NCBI GenBank assembly: GCA_963777855.1
Contig: CAVZRW010000016.1
Location: 124,001 to 188,000 of the forward strand
Reading direction: 5' to 3'
Source of the DNA: Prado023 sp963777855
Lineage (GTDB): Bacteria; Actinomycetota; Actinomycetes; S36-B12; CAIYMF01
DNA: 64,000 nucleotides
Notes under the pieces: generated by a model
What the model saw: the letters and a program-made list of their open reading frames with translations, nothing else
The model's database searches: none
Told to the model about the DNA's origin: nothing
Program-made: the position numbers and the translations under genes
Part shown: in pieces, positions 17,975 to 27,858 of the stretch
How positions within the stretch are numbered: position 1 is the stretch's first letter
Layout: every line of letters starts with the position of its first letter

Positions 17975-19078
17975 ATGCCGATCCACGCGCACCGAAGTGC
18001 CGGGAATCCCCTGATCCAGCCCGCGGATGTGCCGCCCACTCGTCCCGACCTACGGGTGGTCGGGGTGTTCAACGCCGGGATCGCGGTGCAGGGCGACCAG
18101 GTGGTGGCCCTGCTGCGCGTGGCGGAGGCGGCGGCCGAGGGCAGCGCCGAGCACCCGGTCGTGGTGGATGCCGTGGACGGGACGACCACCCTGCGGCGCC
18201 TGGATCGGGCGGCCCTGAGCGCCCGGGGCTGGGACTTCAGCGACTCGCGGGTGGTCCGTGGCCCGGGGCGCGACGGCGTGCTGACCGTGCGGCACCTGAC
18301 CTCGATCTCCCACCTGCGCCTGGCCCGCTCCCGCGACGGCGAGACCTTCGAGGTCGACGCCGCTCCCGCCCTCGTCCCCGAGGGGGTCCTGGAGGAGTGG
18401 GGGTGTGAGGACCCGCGGATCGTGGAGGTCGAGGGCCAGTACGTGGTGACCTACTCGGCGGTCTCCCGGCTCGGGATCGCCACGATGATGGCCACCAGCC
18501 CGGATCTGGTGACATTCACCCGGCAGGGCCTGGTGTTCGCCCCGGAGAACCGCAACGTGGCGATCTTCCCGCGCCGGATCGCTGGGCTCTACTACGCCCT
18601 GCACCGGCCGGTTCCGCAGATGGTCGGCGATCCCGCGATCTGGATCGCCGAGTCCCCGGACCTGCTGCACTGGGGGGCCCATGGCCTGATCACGACGACG
18701 TCGGGGTCCGGGTGGCAGTCGGGGCGGATCGGCGCGGCCGCGCCGCCGATCTGGACGGAGGCCGGGTGGCTGTGCCTCTACCACGCCGCCGACGCCGACA
18801 ACCGGTACTGCCTCGGGGCCATGCTGCTGCCCCTGGCCGATCCGCGGCGGATCTCCCATCGCCTGCCGGTGCCGATCCTGGCGCCCGAGGCGAGCTATGA
18901 GACCGACGGATTCTTCTCCGAGGTGGTGTTCTCGTGCGGAGCCGCCCAGTTCCACGGCGACCTGTGGGTCTACTACGGCGCGGCCGATCGCAGCTTCGCC
19001 GGGGCGCGGTTCGACCAGGCGGAGCTGATCACCGAGCTCCTGGCGCATCCGGTCCCCGCCGCCGGGCAGGCGTCGTGA
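17975..19078 (+). CDS. GH130-like glycosidase/glycoside phosphorylase
   Basis: This is a predicted five-bladed beta-propeller enzyme of about 367 residues, cytosolic because no signal peptide is present. The block EEWGCEDPRIVEVEGQYVVTYSA matches the GH130 core containing the catalytic Asp, and repeated W/Y-rich blades follow (GDPAIWIAESPDLLHWG, YETDGFFSEVVFSCG). GH130 enzymes phosphorolyse or hydrolyse beta-mannosides. The start is ATG 17975 with GAAGGGG upstream; the longer frame reads through the operator. The stop overlaps the GTG of the DUF1861-like gene (GTGA), so the two are coupled. It is divergent from the importer operon and probably shares its regulation. Confidence 0.85.
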   Translation: MPIHAHRSAGNPLIQPADVPPTRPDLRVVGVFNAGIAVQGDQVVALLRVAEAAAEGSAEHPVVVDAVDGTTTLRRLDRAALSARGWDFSDSRVVRGPGRDGVLTVRHLTSISHLRLARSRDGETFEVDAAPALVPEGVLEEWGCEDPRIVEVEGQYVVTYSAVSRLGIATMMATSPDLVTFTRQGLVFAPENRNVAIFPRRIAGLYYALHRPVPQMVGDPAIWIAESPDLLHWGAHGLITTTSGSGWQSGRIGAAAPPIWTEAGWLCLYHAADADNRYCLGAMLLPLADPRRISHRLPVPILAPEASYETDGFFSEVVFSCGAAQFHGDLWVYYGAADRSFAGARFDQAELITELLAHPVPAAGQAS

Positions 19079-20046
19079 CGCCCCGCACGTGCCGCGAGCT
19101 GCTGGCCGAGTACCGGCGCCCGGATCGCCGCGTCGAGGCCACCAAGCTGGCCTTCGTCGGCGTCGACGGGCTGGACGTGTACAACATCTCTGCTCCCTTC
19201 GGCAATCCCGAGAACCCCGCCCAGGTGCTGATCGCCGGCCGGGTGGAGACGCGCGACAGCGAGCGCTCGACCATCCGGTTCTTCACCGAGACGCCCTCGG
19301 GCCAGTGGCTGCTCGTGCCGGGCCTGCCCACCTTCGACCTGCAGGATCCGTTCGTGACGCACCTGGGCGGGGTGCTGCACCTCGGCGGCGTGGAGATCCT
19401 CGAGGACCCCGAGGGCCTGCCGGGCAGCCCCTTCCGGTACCGGACGGTGATCATGGCCTGCCCGACGCTGCGCTCGGCGCGACGGATCTTCACGGGGCCG
19501 TGGGGGATGAAGGACATCCGCCTGGTCGACACCGGCGACGGCCGCCTGGGGGTCTTCACCCGACCGCGGCACGGGGCCGACGGCCGCGGCCGCGTCGGGT
19601 TCACGCGCATCGACTCGGTGGCCGAGCTATCCGAGGAGCTGGTGGAGTCCGCGCCCAGGCTCGCGGACCTGTTCGTGGCCGAGGAATGGGGCGGGGTGAA
19701 CCACGCCACCCTGCTCGAGGACGGCCGCCTGGGCGTCCTCGGACACGTGGCCACCCTGGACGACGAGGGGATCCGGCACTACTTCCCGATGTCCCTGGTG
19801 TTCGACCCGGCCGACTCGACCTGGACCGACCAGCGACTGCTGTTCGAGCGCCGCGACCTGCCGGCAGGTGTGTCCAAGCGCCGTGACCTGGTGGACGTCA
19901 TCTTCCCGGGAGGGTGGACCTGGGATGGGGCACACGTCACGGTGTACTGCGGGGCCGGGGACGCCGAGGCCTACCAGGTGACGATCCGCAGCCCCTTGCG
20001 CGGGCTCCGCCCAGCGCCGGGCTCGGGGGATCGGCCGGGCAGGTGA
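19075..20046 (+). CDS. DUF1861-like beta-propeller protein
   Basis: This 323-residue protein resembles the DUF1861 family, often found beside GH130 genes and predicted to be a propeller-type carbohydrate enzyme. Features are the N-terminal helix with LLAEYRR, the conserved DVYNISAPF stretch near residue 35, DLQDPFVTHLGGVLHLGGVE, and W/G-rich blades (GPWGMKDIRLVDTGDGRLGVFTRP, EWGGVNHATLLEDGRLGVLGHV). It has no signal peptide. It is translationally coupled to the GH130-like gene. I infer that both act on the same imported oligosaccharide. The reaction is not established from sequence. Confidence 0.8.
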   Translation: MTPRTCRELLAEYRRPDRRVEATKLAFVGVDGLDVYNISAPFGNPENPAQVLIAGRVETRDSERSTIRFFTETPSGQWLLVPGLPTFDLQDPFVTHLGGVLHLGGVEILEDPEGLPGSPFRYRTVIMACPTLRSARRIFTGPWGMKDIRLVDTGDGRLGVFTRPRHGADGRGRVGFTRIDSVAELSEELVESAPRLADLFVAEEWGGVNHATLLEDGRLGVLGHVATLDDEGIRHYFPMSLVFDPADSTWTDQRLLFERRDLPAGVSKRRDLVDVIFPGGWTWDGAHVTVYCGAGDAEAYQVTIRSPLRGLRPAPGSGDRPGR

Positions 20047-20064
20047 GCGCAGGGCTCAGGGGGC

Positions 20065-20772
20065 TCAGTCCGTGGCCGCCGTCGGGGCGGGCAGGTAGAG
20101 GTGCAGCCCGGAGAGCAGGATGTCCAGGCCGCGCTCGAGCTCAGCGGCGCCGTCGTAGTTGGCCAGGTCGGCGGCGAGGCTGCGCAGCAGCGGGAACTCG
20201 TGCAGCGGGAGGCGGTGCAGGCCCAGGCGCAGCAGGTCGTCGGTCTCCTCGGGGTTGTCCACCAGCTCCTGGAGCTCGTTGAGCACGTGGCCGTGCAGGA
20301 ACCCGAAGAGGGATCGGTAGACGTGCAGCGCATCGGCGGTGCTGAAGCCTGCGTGGGTGAGCAGCTCCAGGATCGACTCCAGGGGCCGCAGCGTGCCCAG
20401 CGGACGCAGGGCCAGGGGCGTGGCCAGCGGGCGGGTCACCAGCAGGGGCACCACCTGGGGGTGGGCCAGGGCCAGATCCCGGTAGGTCCGCGCCACCGCG
20501 CGCAGCTGTGACTCCCAGTCGGCGTCGGTGGTGTCGACCGTCAGCTGCTCGAGCACCAGCTCGGCCACCCCGTCGAGCAGGGCCGCCTTGTTCGCCGCGT
20601 AGCGGTAGAGCGTCATCGGGTCGCGGTCCAGCGCGCCGGCCAGGCGGCGCATCGACAGGCCCGCCACGCCGTCGCGGTCGACGATCTCCAGCGCTGCCTG
20701 CAGGACCACGGCACGGGTCAGCGGCGTGGCCGGTGGCGTGCTGCCTGACCCTGGATCCACCACGGTGCTCAT
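20065..20772 (-). CDS. TetR-family transcriptional regulator
   Basis: This 235-residue repressor has the N-terminal helix-turn-helix at about residues 25-75 (AALEIVDRDGVAGLSMRRLAGALDRDPMTLYRYAANKAALLDGV). The larger C-terminal ligand-binding domain is of TetR_C type. It converges on the DUF1861-like gene and is divergent from the secreted glycosidase-like gene. A strong palindrome lies 58 bases upstream of its start. Related GTGTAGACCTAC sites lie in front of the importer and of the next glycosidase-like gene. I infer that it autoregulates and controls this glycan locus. A TetR member in a sugar role is less usual than LacI or ROK, but the shared sites support it. Confidence 0.9.
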   Translation of the reverse strand: MSTVVDPGSGSTPPATPLTRAVVLQAALEIVDRDGVAGLSMRRLAGALDRDPMTLYRYAANKAALLDGVAELVLEQLTVDTTDADWESQLRAVARTYRDLALAHPQVVPLLVTRPLATPLALRPLGTLRPLESILELLTHAGFSTADALHVYRSLFGFLHGHVLNELQELVDNPEETDDLLRLGLHRLPLHEFPLLRSLAADLANYDGAAELERGLDILLSGLHLYLPAPTAATD

Positions 20773-20829
20773 GGGTCCCTCCTCGACGCTCGACTGCCTC
20801 GTACCACAGCCTACCGCTACATCGTCGAT

Positions 20830-20853
20830 AGACGGCGTACACCTACGCCGTCT
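20830..20853. promoter_or_regulatory. Perfect 10-base inverted repeat upstream of TetR gene
   Basis: The arms AGACGGCGTA and TACGCCGTCT are separated by CACC. The centre GTACACCTAC resembles the GTAGACCTAC core of the other two sites. The position, 58 bases before the TetR start, suits autoregulation. Confidence 0.65.
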
Positions 20854-21187
20854 GGTTCTGCTGGGCCCGGGTCCGCGCTTTCGCCGGCGGTGTTGAGGGA
20901 CCCGAGGGTCGGGCCAGCCCTGAACCTAGACCCTGCGGGTCGGGCGTGCATGGATCCGGCCGTCGCAGGGGTGAGCCGGGCTCCCGGGTGGTTCGTCGGT
21001 TCCTGGGCCGGCCGGAGGCCCTGGCTATTGCCAAAGCGTAGGTATGCGGTGTAGACCTACGCCATAACGTCCAGCGACTGCGTGCCGGGAGGGCGGAACA
21101 GGTGCCACGCCTGGCCCGATCCACAGGGTCAGTGCAGTGCACCGGCCTCACGCAGCCTCTGGCACCACCAACGACCGGGAGAGACCG
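20854..21187. other. Divergent intergenic region with second operator
   Basis: No gene is seen in these 334 bases. Apart from the operator near 21036-21062, it holds a GC-rich spacer. CTATTG near 21025 lies in a locally AT-richer part that may contain the promoter of the secreted glycosidase-like gene. Confidence 0.5.
21036..21062. promoter_or_regulatory. Operator upstream of secreted glycosidase-like gene
   Basis: GCGTAGGT and ACCTACGC form an inverted repeat 11 bases apart. Inside it, GTGTAGACCTAC (21049-21060) is identical, on the opposite strand, to the importer operator at 17841-17854. Confidence 0.65.
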
Positions 21188-23265
21188 ATGGCGCATGCAG
21201 GTGCTCGTCCGCGACGCAACCCCAGGTCCGTGTTCGTGGCCCTCGCGGTTGCGGTCCCGATGCTGGTGACGGGGCTGCCCCAGCCGCGCTCGCCGCACCG
21301 GTCCGGCCCGCCGAGCGGCAGGCCTCCGTGTCGCTGACCAACACGGCCCACCTGGACTGGCTGCTGGCCAGCGTCCCGCTGACGGCGGTGGCCGGGCACA
21401 CGACCTACATGATGGACGCGATGCCGGCGGCCCTGGCACCCTGGACGTACGCGGACCGGAACCCTGACGGCACCTTCCGGCGCATCGGTGGCGGCACGCT
21501 CGACCCCGCCACGGGCCGCTACGGGCAGGGCGCGTTCAACAGCGACGACATCGCGCGCACCGCGGTGGTCTACCTGCGGCACTGGCAGCAGACCGGGAGC
21601 GCGGCCAGCAGGGAGCACGCGTTCCAGACGCTGCGTGCCCTGACCTACCTGCAGACCGCCACCGGGCCCGACGCGGGCAATGTCGTGCTCTGGCAGCAGG
21701 CGGACGGCACCCTGAACCCCAGCGCCACCCCCGCCGAGCTGCCCGACCCGAGCGACTCGGCCGAGTCCTACTGGCTGGCGCGCACCGTCTGGGCCCTGGG
21801 AGAGGGGTACGCCCTGTTCGAGGAGGTCGACCCCGCGTTCGCCTCCTTCCTGCAGGACCGCCTGCACCTGGCGCTGCGCTCGCTGTCCGCGCAGTCGCTG
21901 GGCCGCTACGGCTCCTTCGACGTCGCCGACGGCGTCCGGGTCCCGGGCTGGCTCGTGAACGGCGGGGCGGATGCCTCCTCCGAGGCCGTGCTCGGGCTCA
22001 GCGCCTACGTCCGGGCAGAGCCCGCGGACGCTGCCGCGGCCACGGCGCTGGCCCAGCTGAGCCAGGGGATCGCCCTGATGTCCTCGGGGTCGACGAACCA
22101 GTGGCCGTTCGGCGCCATCCTGCCGTGGACCGCGTCACGGACGTTCTGGCACGCGTGGGGTGGCTACGCTCCCGGGGCGCTCGCCGGGGCCGCCGGCGTG
22201 CTGGGCCGGCCGGGCCTGCTGGAGGCCGCGGTCACCGACTCCGCCCAGTTCACGCCGCAGCTGCTCGCCGCAGGGGGGCCGGACAACCTCTGGGGTCCGA
22301 CACCGGGTGATGCCCAGATCGCCTACGGCGTGGACTGTCGCCTGGAGAGCCTGGTCGCCACCGCGCAGGCGGCCAACGCGCCGGGGCTGTGGGACCTGGC
22401 CGCCATCACCGCAGGCTGGTTCTTCGGCGCCAACCCCAGCGGTGCCCCGGCCTACGACCCAACCACGGGCGTCGCCATCGACGGCATCGAACCGTCCGGA
22501 GCGGTCAACCACAACTCCGGTGCCGAATCCACCATCCACACCCTGCTGGCCATGCTGACGCTGGATCGCAACCCGGTCCTGCGGGCCAGGGCACTGGGGA
22601 TCGACAGGACCGTGGCCATCGAGGGGCTCAGCGTGGTGGAGGCCGAATCGGGCGCCCTCACCGGGGACGGCACTGTGGTCACGCCCGCGTCGGCCTGGAC
22701 CGGCGAGGCCCTGTGGTCCGGGGGCGCCTACGTCGCGCTCACCGAGGGGGACCGCGTGACGATCCCGATCCCGGCCTCCGAGCAGCCCCGCAACCTCTAC
22801 CCGATCGTGAACCTGGGCGTCGAGCCGTCCGGGCGCACCACCTGGACAGCCGGCAGGACCCGACTGGGCAGCACCCCCAACGGCGGTGCCGGTGACCAGG
22901 GCATCACCGAGGCGCCCGGGATGCTCCTCCCGCTGACGGTGGGACGCCCCCTGCCCAGCGGCGCCAGTGCCGTCGTCGGTCGCAGCGACGGCGCGGTGGC
23001 CCTCGACGCGCTGCTGGTCCAGCCGCTGATCTCCTCGGTCGCCGTGACGGGCCGGGATGGGGAGTCGACGCTCTACGTCAGCGCCGCCGACCACACGATC
23101 CTCCGCACGGTCCCGGTGCCCCGCGGCTTCACGCTCCGGCAGCGGGTCTACGACTCCACCGGGAGGCTCGTGGCCGGCAGTGATGGCCGCACCCAGTCGG
23201 CCCGTCGGGGCCTGGTCACCGTCGTGGCCGGTGGCTTCACCGTGGTTGGGCTGGTCCGCACCTAG
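21188..23265 (+). CDS. Secreted glycosidase-like protein, probable alpha/alpha barrel (one frameshift)
   Basis: This extracellular protein of about 691 residues begins with a signal peptide (MAHAGARPRRNPRSVFVALA, then VAVPMLVTG) read from ATG 21188. The mature part (AALAAPVRPAERQASVSLTN) lies in another frame. One missing G in the GGGG run at 21271-21274 would join them as VTGAAPAALAAP. The body is helix-rich with repeated aromatic and Gly turns (AESYWLARTVWALGEGYALFEE, WFFGANPSG, GAVNHNSGAESTIHTLLAMLTL) like six-hairpin glycosidases. The last 230 residues look like beta-sandwich domains. I cannot name the GH family. Its operator ties it to the TetR-controlled locus. Confidence 0.75.
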
Positions 23266-23363
23266 GGCTGGCCGTCCGCGGCGCCGCGTGGTGGGGCGTC
23301 GTCCCAATGGCGCGATCCCCGTCCGGGGCTCGGGCTCGGCACATGACGAGAAGGGATGGGCTC

Positions 23364-25704
23364 ATGCATCCAGCATCGAGCAGGACGGTCATCGGCGCGA
23401 TGGCCCTGGCGCTGGCCGCCTCCGTGGCGGGCACCGGGGTCGCCGCTGCCCCCGACAGCGAGGTGGGGGCCCAGCAGGCCGCCCGCCAGGGCGACGGCGT
23501 CGAGAGGCGGGTGAACAGCCTCCTGGCCCGGATGACGTTCGCGGAGAAGCTCCAGCAGGTCCAGCTGCTCTCCGACGGCCAGATCACCGACGCGGACGCC
23601 AAGGCCGGCGTCGGCGTCGGTCTTCAGCCTGATCGACCCGGCGAAGATCAACCACTTCCAGCACATCGCGGTCGAGCAGTCCCGGCTGCACATCCCGATC
23701 CTCTTCGCCTACGACACCATCCACGGCTACCGGACGGTCTTCCCGGTGCCGCTCGGCGCGGCGAGCAGCTTCGACCCCGACGTCGCGCGCCGCCGACGCC
23801 ACGATCGGCGCGCGCGAGTCGGCCGACCGTCGGGCATCAAGCAGATCTACAGCCCGATGGTCGACGTCTCGCACGAGCCGCGCTGGGGCCGGATCGTCGA
23901 GGGCAACGGCGAGGACCCGTACCTCGGCTCGGTGCTTGCCGCCGCGCGGGTCAAGGGCGCCCAGGGCAGCGACTACAGCGCGCCCGACAAGGTCGTCACG
24001 AGCGTCAAGCACTTCGCCGCCTACGGCCAGCCCGAGGGCGGCCGCGACTACAACACCACCGACCTGTCCGAGCAGCGGCTGCGCAACCTCTACCTGCCGC
24101 CGTTCAAGGCCGCGATCGACGCCGGCGCCGACACCGTGATGTGCTCGTTCAACTCGATCAACGGCGTCCCCGGGCTGCGCGAACTCGTACACCGAGACCG
24201 ACATCCTGAAGAAGGAGTGGGGCTTCGACGGCTTCGTCGAGAGCGACTACACCGCCGTCGCCGAGACTGCGCGCCTGCCCGCCGAGGACGCCGGACGAGG
24301 GCTCGTGCGGCCACGGCATCGCCGCCGACGGCCCGGACGCGGCGCGCCGGCGCTCAATGCCGGCACCGACTCCGAGATGGTCAGCACCTACATCCGCGAC
24401 TACGGCAAGCAGCTGCTCGCCGAGCGGCCGGATCTCGATGGCCCGGCTCGACGACGCCGTGCGCCGGATCCTGCGCGTGAAGTTCCGCGCCGGCCTCTTC
24501 GAGCACCCGTACGTCGACCAGGCGAAGGCCGCCGACCCGGCCAGCTTCCTGCACGCCCGCTGACCGCGCGGCCGCGCGCGACGGCCGCCGGCCGGTCGAT
24601 GGTGCTGCTGAAGAACGACGACGGCGACGCTGCCGCTCGACCCCGCGCAAGACGACCGCGGTGATCGGCCCGCTCGGCGACGACCAGCACGACATGCTCG
24701 GCCCCTGGTGGGGCCAGGGCCGAGGACGAGGACGCGGTCACCGTGCTTCGACGGCATCAAGGCCGCAGAACCCGGACGACGACGTTCGCCCAGGGCTGCA
24801 CGCATCACGACAACGCCGAGCCGCCGGACAACGACCCCGGCCGACGAGTGCGCCGTCCGACGCCGGGCTTCGCCGACGCGGTGGCGGCCGCCGAGGCCGC
24901 CGACCAGGTCGTGCTCGCCGCTCGGCGAGACCCGCGAGCATGAGCGGCGAGGCCGCGGCCCGCAGCGACATCGACCTGCCCGGGCGCGCAGCAGGAGCTG
25001 ATCGACGCGATCAAGGCGACCGGCAAGCCGTTCGTGGTCGTGCTGTTCAACGGCCGCCCGCTGACGCTGTCGAGGGTGGTCGCGTCCGTCGCCGGCGATC
25101 CTCGAGGCGTGGTTCCCGGGCGTCGAGGCCGGCAACGCGGTCGCCGACGTCGCTCTTCGGCAAGGTCAACCCCGGCGGCAAGCTGCCGGTCATCGTTCCC
25201 GCGCACGCGTCGGCCAGGTGCCGATCTACTACAACCACGAGCCGACCGGCCGCCCGTGCGACGTGACGTCGAAGTACAACTCGCGCTACCGCGACCTGCG
25301 CAGCTGCGACCCGCTGTACCCGTTCGGCTACGGCCTGAGCTACACGACGTTCGAGGTCTCGGACCTGCGCGCTGAGCCGCACCACGGTGCCGCGCAACGG
25401 CACGCGTCACGGCCTCGGTCGACGTCACCAACACCGGCGACGTCGCCGGCGACGAGGTCGCCCAGCTCTACCTCCACGACCCGGTGGCGAGCATCTCCCA
25501 GCCGGTGCGCCGCCTGCGCGGGTTCGAGCGGGTGACGCTCGAGCCGGGGGAGTCGACGACGGTGCACGTTCACCCTGGACCGCGGCGACTTCGGCTTCTA
25601 CGACAACCGCGGCCAGTTCGTCGTCGAGCCGGGGCAGATCGACGTGTACGCCGGCGACCAGCTCGACGGCGACCCTGACGCAGTCGTTCACGGTCACGGG
25701 ATAG
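23364..25704 (+). CDS. GH3 beta-glucosidase, secreted (many indels)
   Basis: This secreted glycoside hydrolase probably splits beta-glucosides outside the cell. ATG 23364 follows GAAGGG and starts a signal peptide (VIGAMALALAASVAGTGVAAAP). The N-terminal barrel has EPRWGRIVEGNGEDPYLGS, the substrate-binding KHFAAYG and the nucleophile Asp in GFVESDYT. The second domain has SMVLLKND. The C-terminal fibronectin-like domain (VDVTNTGDVAGDEVAQLYLHDP) ends at TQSFTVTG. About twenty small indels break the frame between 23620 and 25690, but no motif is lost, so this is best read as intact in the cell. A strong hairpin follows the stop. Confidence 0.85.
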
Positions 25705-25716
25705 CCGAGCACGCCG

Positions 25717-25757
25717 CCTGGCCCCCAGCCCGCCCCACCGGGCGGCTGGGGGCCAGG
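25717..25757 (+). terminator. Strong GC hairpin after the GH3 gene
   Basis: CCTGGCCCCCAGCC (25717-25730) pairs perfectly with GGCTGGGGGCCAGG (25744-25757) around a 13-base loop, starting 13 bases after the stop. There is no T-tract, as is common in high-GC actinobacteria. Confidence 0.7.
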
Positions 25758-25943
25758 CTGTCCTCGGCACGGCCCGCGCCGAGCGGGCCCCGTTCGTCCG
25801 CCGGGCCCGGCGCGCCGCGGCGCCCCCGGGTGGGGCTGCGCCGTCCGGGTGGCCTGGGACGTGGCCTCGATGTGGACGGCCTATGGTTCGATGGGCCAGG
25901 TCCGTCGGTGAAGGGGTCACCGCGGTGCGCCCAGGAGGCCCGC

Positions 25944-27783
25944 ATGGCCGCTCGACGAGGGTCCGTCCTCCCGCTGGTCGTCGCCGGCCTGCTCGGGATC
26001 CTGCTCATCGCCGTGGTCCGGATGCTCGTCAGCGGGGGAGGCGGCGAGGACGCGGGGACTGAGCAGGCATCGACCGATCCGGGTGCGTCCCAGGCGGCCA
26101 AGCCCGAGGCGTGCGAGTCGGTGACGATCGTGGCCTCCAGCGAGAAGGCCGCGCTGCTGCGCACCCTGGCCGACCGCTACAACGCGACGTCCCCCGAGGT
26201 CGACGGCCAGTGCGTCTGGATGGAGGTCTCGACCAAGGCCAGCGGCGCCGCGGCCACCGCCCTGGCCCGTGGCTGGGACGACGCCGCCGACGGCCCGCGC
26301 CCGGACATCTGGACACCCGCCTCGAGCTCGTGGGCCGTGCTCGTCGACCAGGGTGCGGCCGACCTCGACCGGCCCACGCCGATGCCGGCCGAGCGCCCGT
26401 CGCTGGTGCAGACCCCCCTGGTGATCGCGATGCCCAAGCCGATGGCCGAGGCCCTCGGCTGGCCGGAGGCGCAGATCGGCTGGAAGGACCTCGCCGCGCT
26501 GGCCAGGGCCAAGGACGGGTGGGCCTCGCAGGGCCACCCCGAGTGGGGTCGGTTCAAGCTCGGGAAGACCAACCCGTCGTTCTCCACCTCCGGGCTCAAC
26601 GCCACGATCGCCTCGTACTTCGCCGCGACCGGGGTCTCCAGCGACCTCACCGTGGCCCAGGTGCAGGATCCCGACACCCGCGCGTTCGTCAAGGGCCTCG
26701 AGTCCTCGGTCGTGCACTACGGCGACACCACGCTGACCTTCCTGGAGAACATGAGCCGGGAGGCAGCGGCCGGGCAGGGCCTGACCTACGTGTCGGCGGT
26801 GACCGTCGAGGAGAAGTCGGTGCTCGACTACAACCTGGGCAACCCGACGGGCAATCCGGCGACCCTCGGCGACGGTGCACCGCCCTCGATCCCGCTGGTC
26901 GCGGTGTACCCCTCGGACGGCACCCTCGTCTCGGACAACCCGTGGCTGGTGCTCGACGCCGACTGGGTGACCGACGCCGACCGTCAGGCCGGTGGGCAGT
27001 TCCTCACCTGGCTGCACGAGCCCGACCAGCAGGCGGCGTTCACGGCCGCGGGCTTCCGGACCTTCGAGGGCAAGCCGGGCGAGGTGATCACGCCGGCCAA
27101 CGGGATGCTCGCCGCCGGCGCCAAGGCCGTCCTGGACCCGCCGGCGTCCGAAGGTGCTGGCCGAGGTGCAGAAGTCCTGGGCCGAGCTGCGCAAGCGCGC
27201 GCACGTGCTGTTCGTGATGGACGTCTCCGGCTCGATGGGGGAGACGGTCACGGCCTCCGGCCAGTCGAAGCTGCAGCTGGCGCAGGCCGCCGCGAGCGAC
27301 GCCTTCGACGGTTTCGCGGCCGATGACGAGGTCGGGCTCTGGGCGTTCTCCACGGATCGCGGACCCTCCGGCGAGCCCTGGGTGAAGCTGCAGCCCGTGG
27401 CCCCGGCGGCCACGGCGGTGCCGCCGATGAAGCGCGACGTCGCTGCGATGGTCGCCGACGGGGGGACCGCGCTCTACGCCACGCTGCGTGAGGCCCAGCG
27501 CGAGGTCCTCGGCGACCTCGACCCGAAGCGGATCAACGCGATCGTCCTGCTCTCCGACGGCAAGAACGAGTACCCGCCGGACACCGACCTCGACAGCCTG
27601 CTCGAGCAGCTCAGCGGCGAGAGTGTCGACACGAGCGTGCGGGTGTTCACCATCGGCTACGGCGAGGGTGCCGACCCGGCGGCCCTCACCGCGATCGCGC
27701 AGGCCTCGCGCGGCACCTACTACGAGGCCAACGACCCGACCAGCATCGAGAAGGTGCTGGCCAGCGTGCTGTCCAACTTCTGA
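25944..27783 (+). CDS. Substrate-binding and VWA domain fusion protein (one frameshift)
   Basis: This membrane-anchored or secreted protein of about 612 residues has an N-terminal hydrophobic segment (LPLVVAGLLGILLIAVVRMLV). A periplasmic-binding-like domain of about 370 residues follows (SVTIVASSEKAALLRTLADRYN, then IWTPASSSWAVLV). A C-terminal von Willebrand A domain has the MIDAS motif DVSGS near 27225 and a later GGTALY. One extra A near 27151 (GAAGGTG instead of GAGGTG) shifts the frame between the domains. ATG 25944 has AGGAGG upstream. Such fusions are known in actinobacteria, but their role is unclear. The coiled-coil gene follows after 75 bases and is probably co-transcribed. Confidence 0.88.
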
Positions 27784-27858
27784 GGTCCCCCGCTCGCGTC
27801 GGCGGTGGTGCCCGGGCTGCAGCGGCGCGCAGCCGCTCCGACGGTGCACACTGGCCCC

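Noticed and set aside
23364..25704. GH3 glucosidase as a true pseudogene
   Set aside because: About twenty indels but no loss of any catalytic or structural motif; decay would not spare substitutions. Consensus error is the simpler reading.
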